From a bacterium UBA7470 (GTDB lineage Bacteria > Pseudomonadota > Gammaproteobacteria > Burkholderiales > Burkholderiaceae_C): 5,884 bases of DNA. Below the pieces are notes generated by a model. That model was given only the letters and a program-made list of their open reading frames with translations. It was not told the origin of the DNA and searched no databases. Of the stretch, positions 5,407 through 5,884 are shown piece after piece; the stretch's first letter is position 1; each line of letters starts with the position of its first letter. The stretch lies in NCBI GenBank assembly GCA_002479815.1, contig DLPA01000195.1:1097-6980 (forward strand), given 5' to 3'. A program made the position numbers and the translations under genes.

Positions 5407-5884
5407 TCACAGCAAACGGGGTTGTTGACTGGCATCGGCGACGGGGCGCAGGCGGGCAAAGTCCAACAAGTCGGCCAAGCGTGCGTGTTGGGCTTGCCAA
5501 TGGGTCACTGTGTCTTCTCCCAGCAGCACATAGTGCCACGGCAAGCCACTGCGCAACTCGGGGGGAAGTTGGTTGATTTGCTCGCACCACGCCAAAGCTG
5601 CTTTGCGTTTGCGTTGCACATTCGGGTGGTTCATCTGCTGTTGGGCCTTGGTTTCGACCCAATAAATGCCAGCGGCCTTGCCTTGGGTGACGCGCACCAA
5701 AAAATCAGGCGAGTAAAACGCGGGCAGGCCATCGTCTTTCAGGTAGCGCAAATGGGCAAATGTGTGGCGGGTTTCGCTGATTTTGCAAAATGCTTGCACA
5801 GAGGTATCGGCCTGTGCCCAGTGGATCAGCGTTTTCTCCAGCCCCCCATGTCTGCTGGGCCAGCCCAAATGGGTGTAAATGCAC
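5407..5884 (-). CDS. Type III-like restriction endonuclease subunit (Res), C-terminal part
   Basis: This is the end of a large restriction protein whose helicase part and start lie beyond the right edge. The frame is open to the window edge (...YTHLGWPSRHGGLEKTL), so the TTG at 5868 is an internal Leu codon. The visible segment carries a PD-(D/E)xK nuclease site: SPDF (Asp codon at 5706-5704) and, 17 residues on, VETK (Glu at 5655-5653, Lys at 5649-5647). This is the usual layout of the C-terminal cleavage domain of Res-type enzymes (Y-x-PDF ... vEtK). It continues into a helix (NVQRKRKAALAWCEQIN) and a WHYVLLGEDTV strand, again typical. The catalytic residues are intact and the gene ends with TGA at 5409-5407. 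In type III systems Res cuts DNA together with a Mod methyltransferase, but no mod gene is in view. A stand-alone DEAD-helicase/nuclease of the related large restriction families cannot be ruled out. Confidence 0.8.
   Translation of the reverse strand, partial: CIYTHLGWPSRHGGLEKTLIHWAQADTSVQAFCKISETRHTFAHLRYLKDDGLPAFYSPDFLVRVTQGKAAGIYWVETKAQQQMNHPNVQRKRKAALAWCEQINQLPPELRSGLPWHYVLLGEDTVTHWQAQHARLADLLDFARLRPVADASQQPRLL

Noticed and set aside
5388..5576. Small plus-strand frame (62 codons) with a Shine-Dalgarno-like AAAGGAG upstream
   Set aside because: The AAAGGAG is about 24 bases from the TTG start, too far to serve it, and the frame is antisense to the Res C-terminus.

Overview
The window looks like chromosomal DNA of a betaproteobacterium, most likely Burkholderiales in the Comamonadaceae or a neighbouring family. 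This is inferred from the GC-rich coding sequence, the ParB C-terminus of the chromosomal Burkholderiales type, the lipoprotein beginning LSACGGGD with a composite N-terminal module common in that order, and the gene families present. No RNA gene, CRISPR array or insertion sequence with a transposase was seen.

Layout, left to right. (1) 1-473, + strand: the 3' part of parB, which codes for the chromosome-partitioning CTP-dependent DNA clamp. Its presence hints that the window lies near the replication origin. (2) 565-2198, + strand: a two-gene fccA-fccB operon for a periplasmic flavocytochrome c sulfide dehydrogenase. FccA is a short monoheme cytochrome c with a Sec signal. FccB is a Tat-exported flavoprotein with the FAD-linking cysteine and the redox-active cysteine pair in place. 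Together they would oxidise sulfide and pass electrons to a soluble cytochrome c. (3) 2214-4972, - strand and convergent with fccB (15 bp between stop codons): a YHYH-domain lipoprotein (4972 to 3530), then a HupE/UreJ-type membrane protein with a periplasmic EF-hand domain (3449 to 2214). They are probably co-transcribed and may handle a metal, but the function is unproven. (4) 4973-5406: an AT-rich intergenic region dominated by a 232-bp imperfect palindrome (5085-5316), probably a dispersed palindromic repeat or MITE-like element that may also act as a two-way terminator. (5) 5407-5884, - strand: the C-terminal end of a type III-like restriction endonuclease (Res) with a PD...ExK nuclease site, running off the window.

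The most unexplained items are the long palindrome and the YHYH/HupE pair. The sulfide dehydrogenase operon is a well-known system, here in its compact monoheme form.
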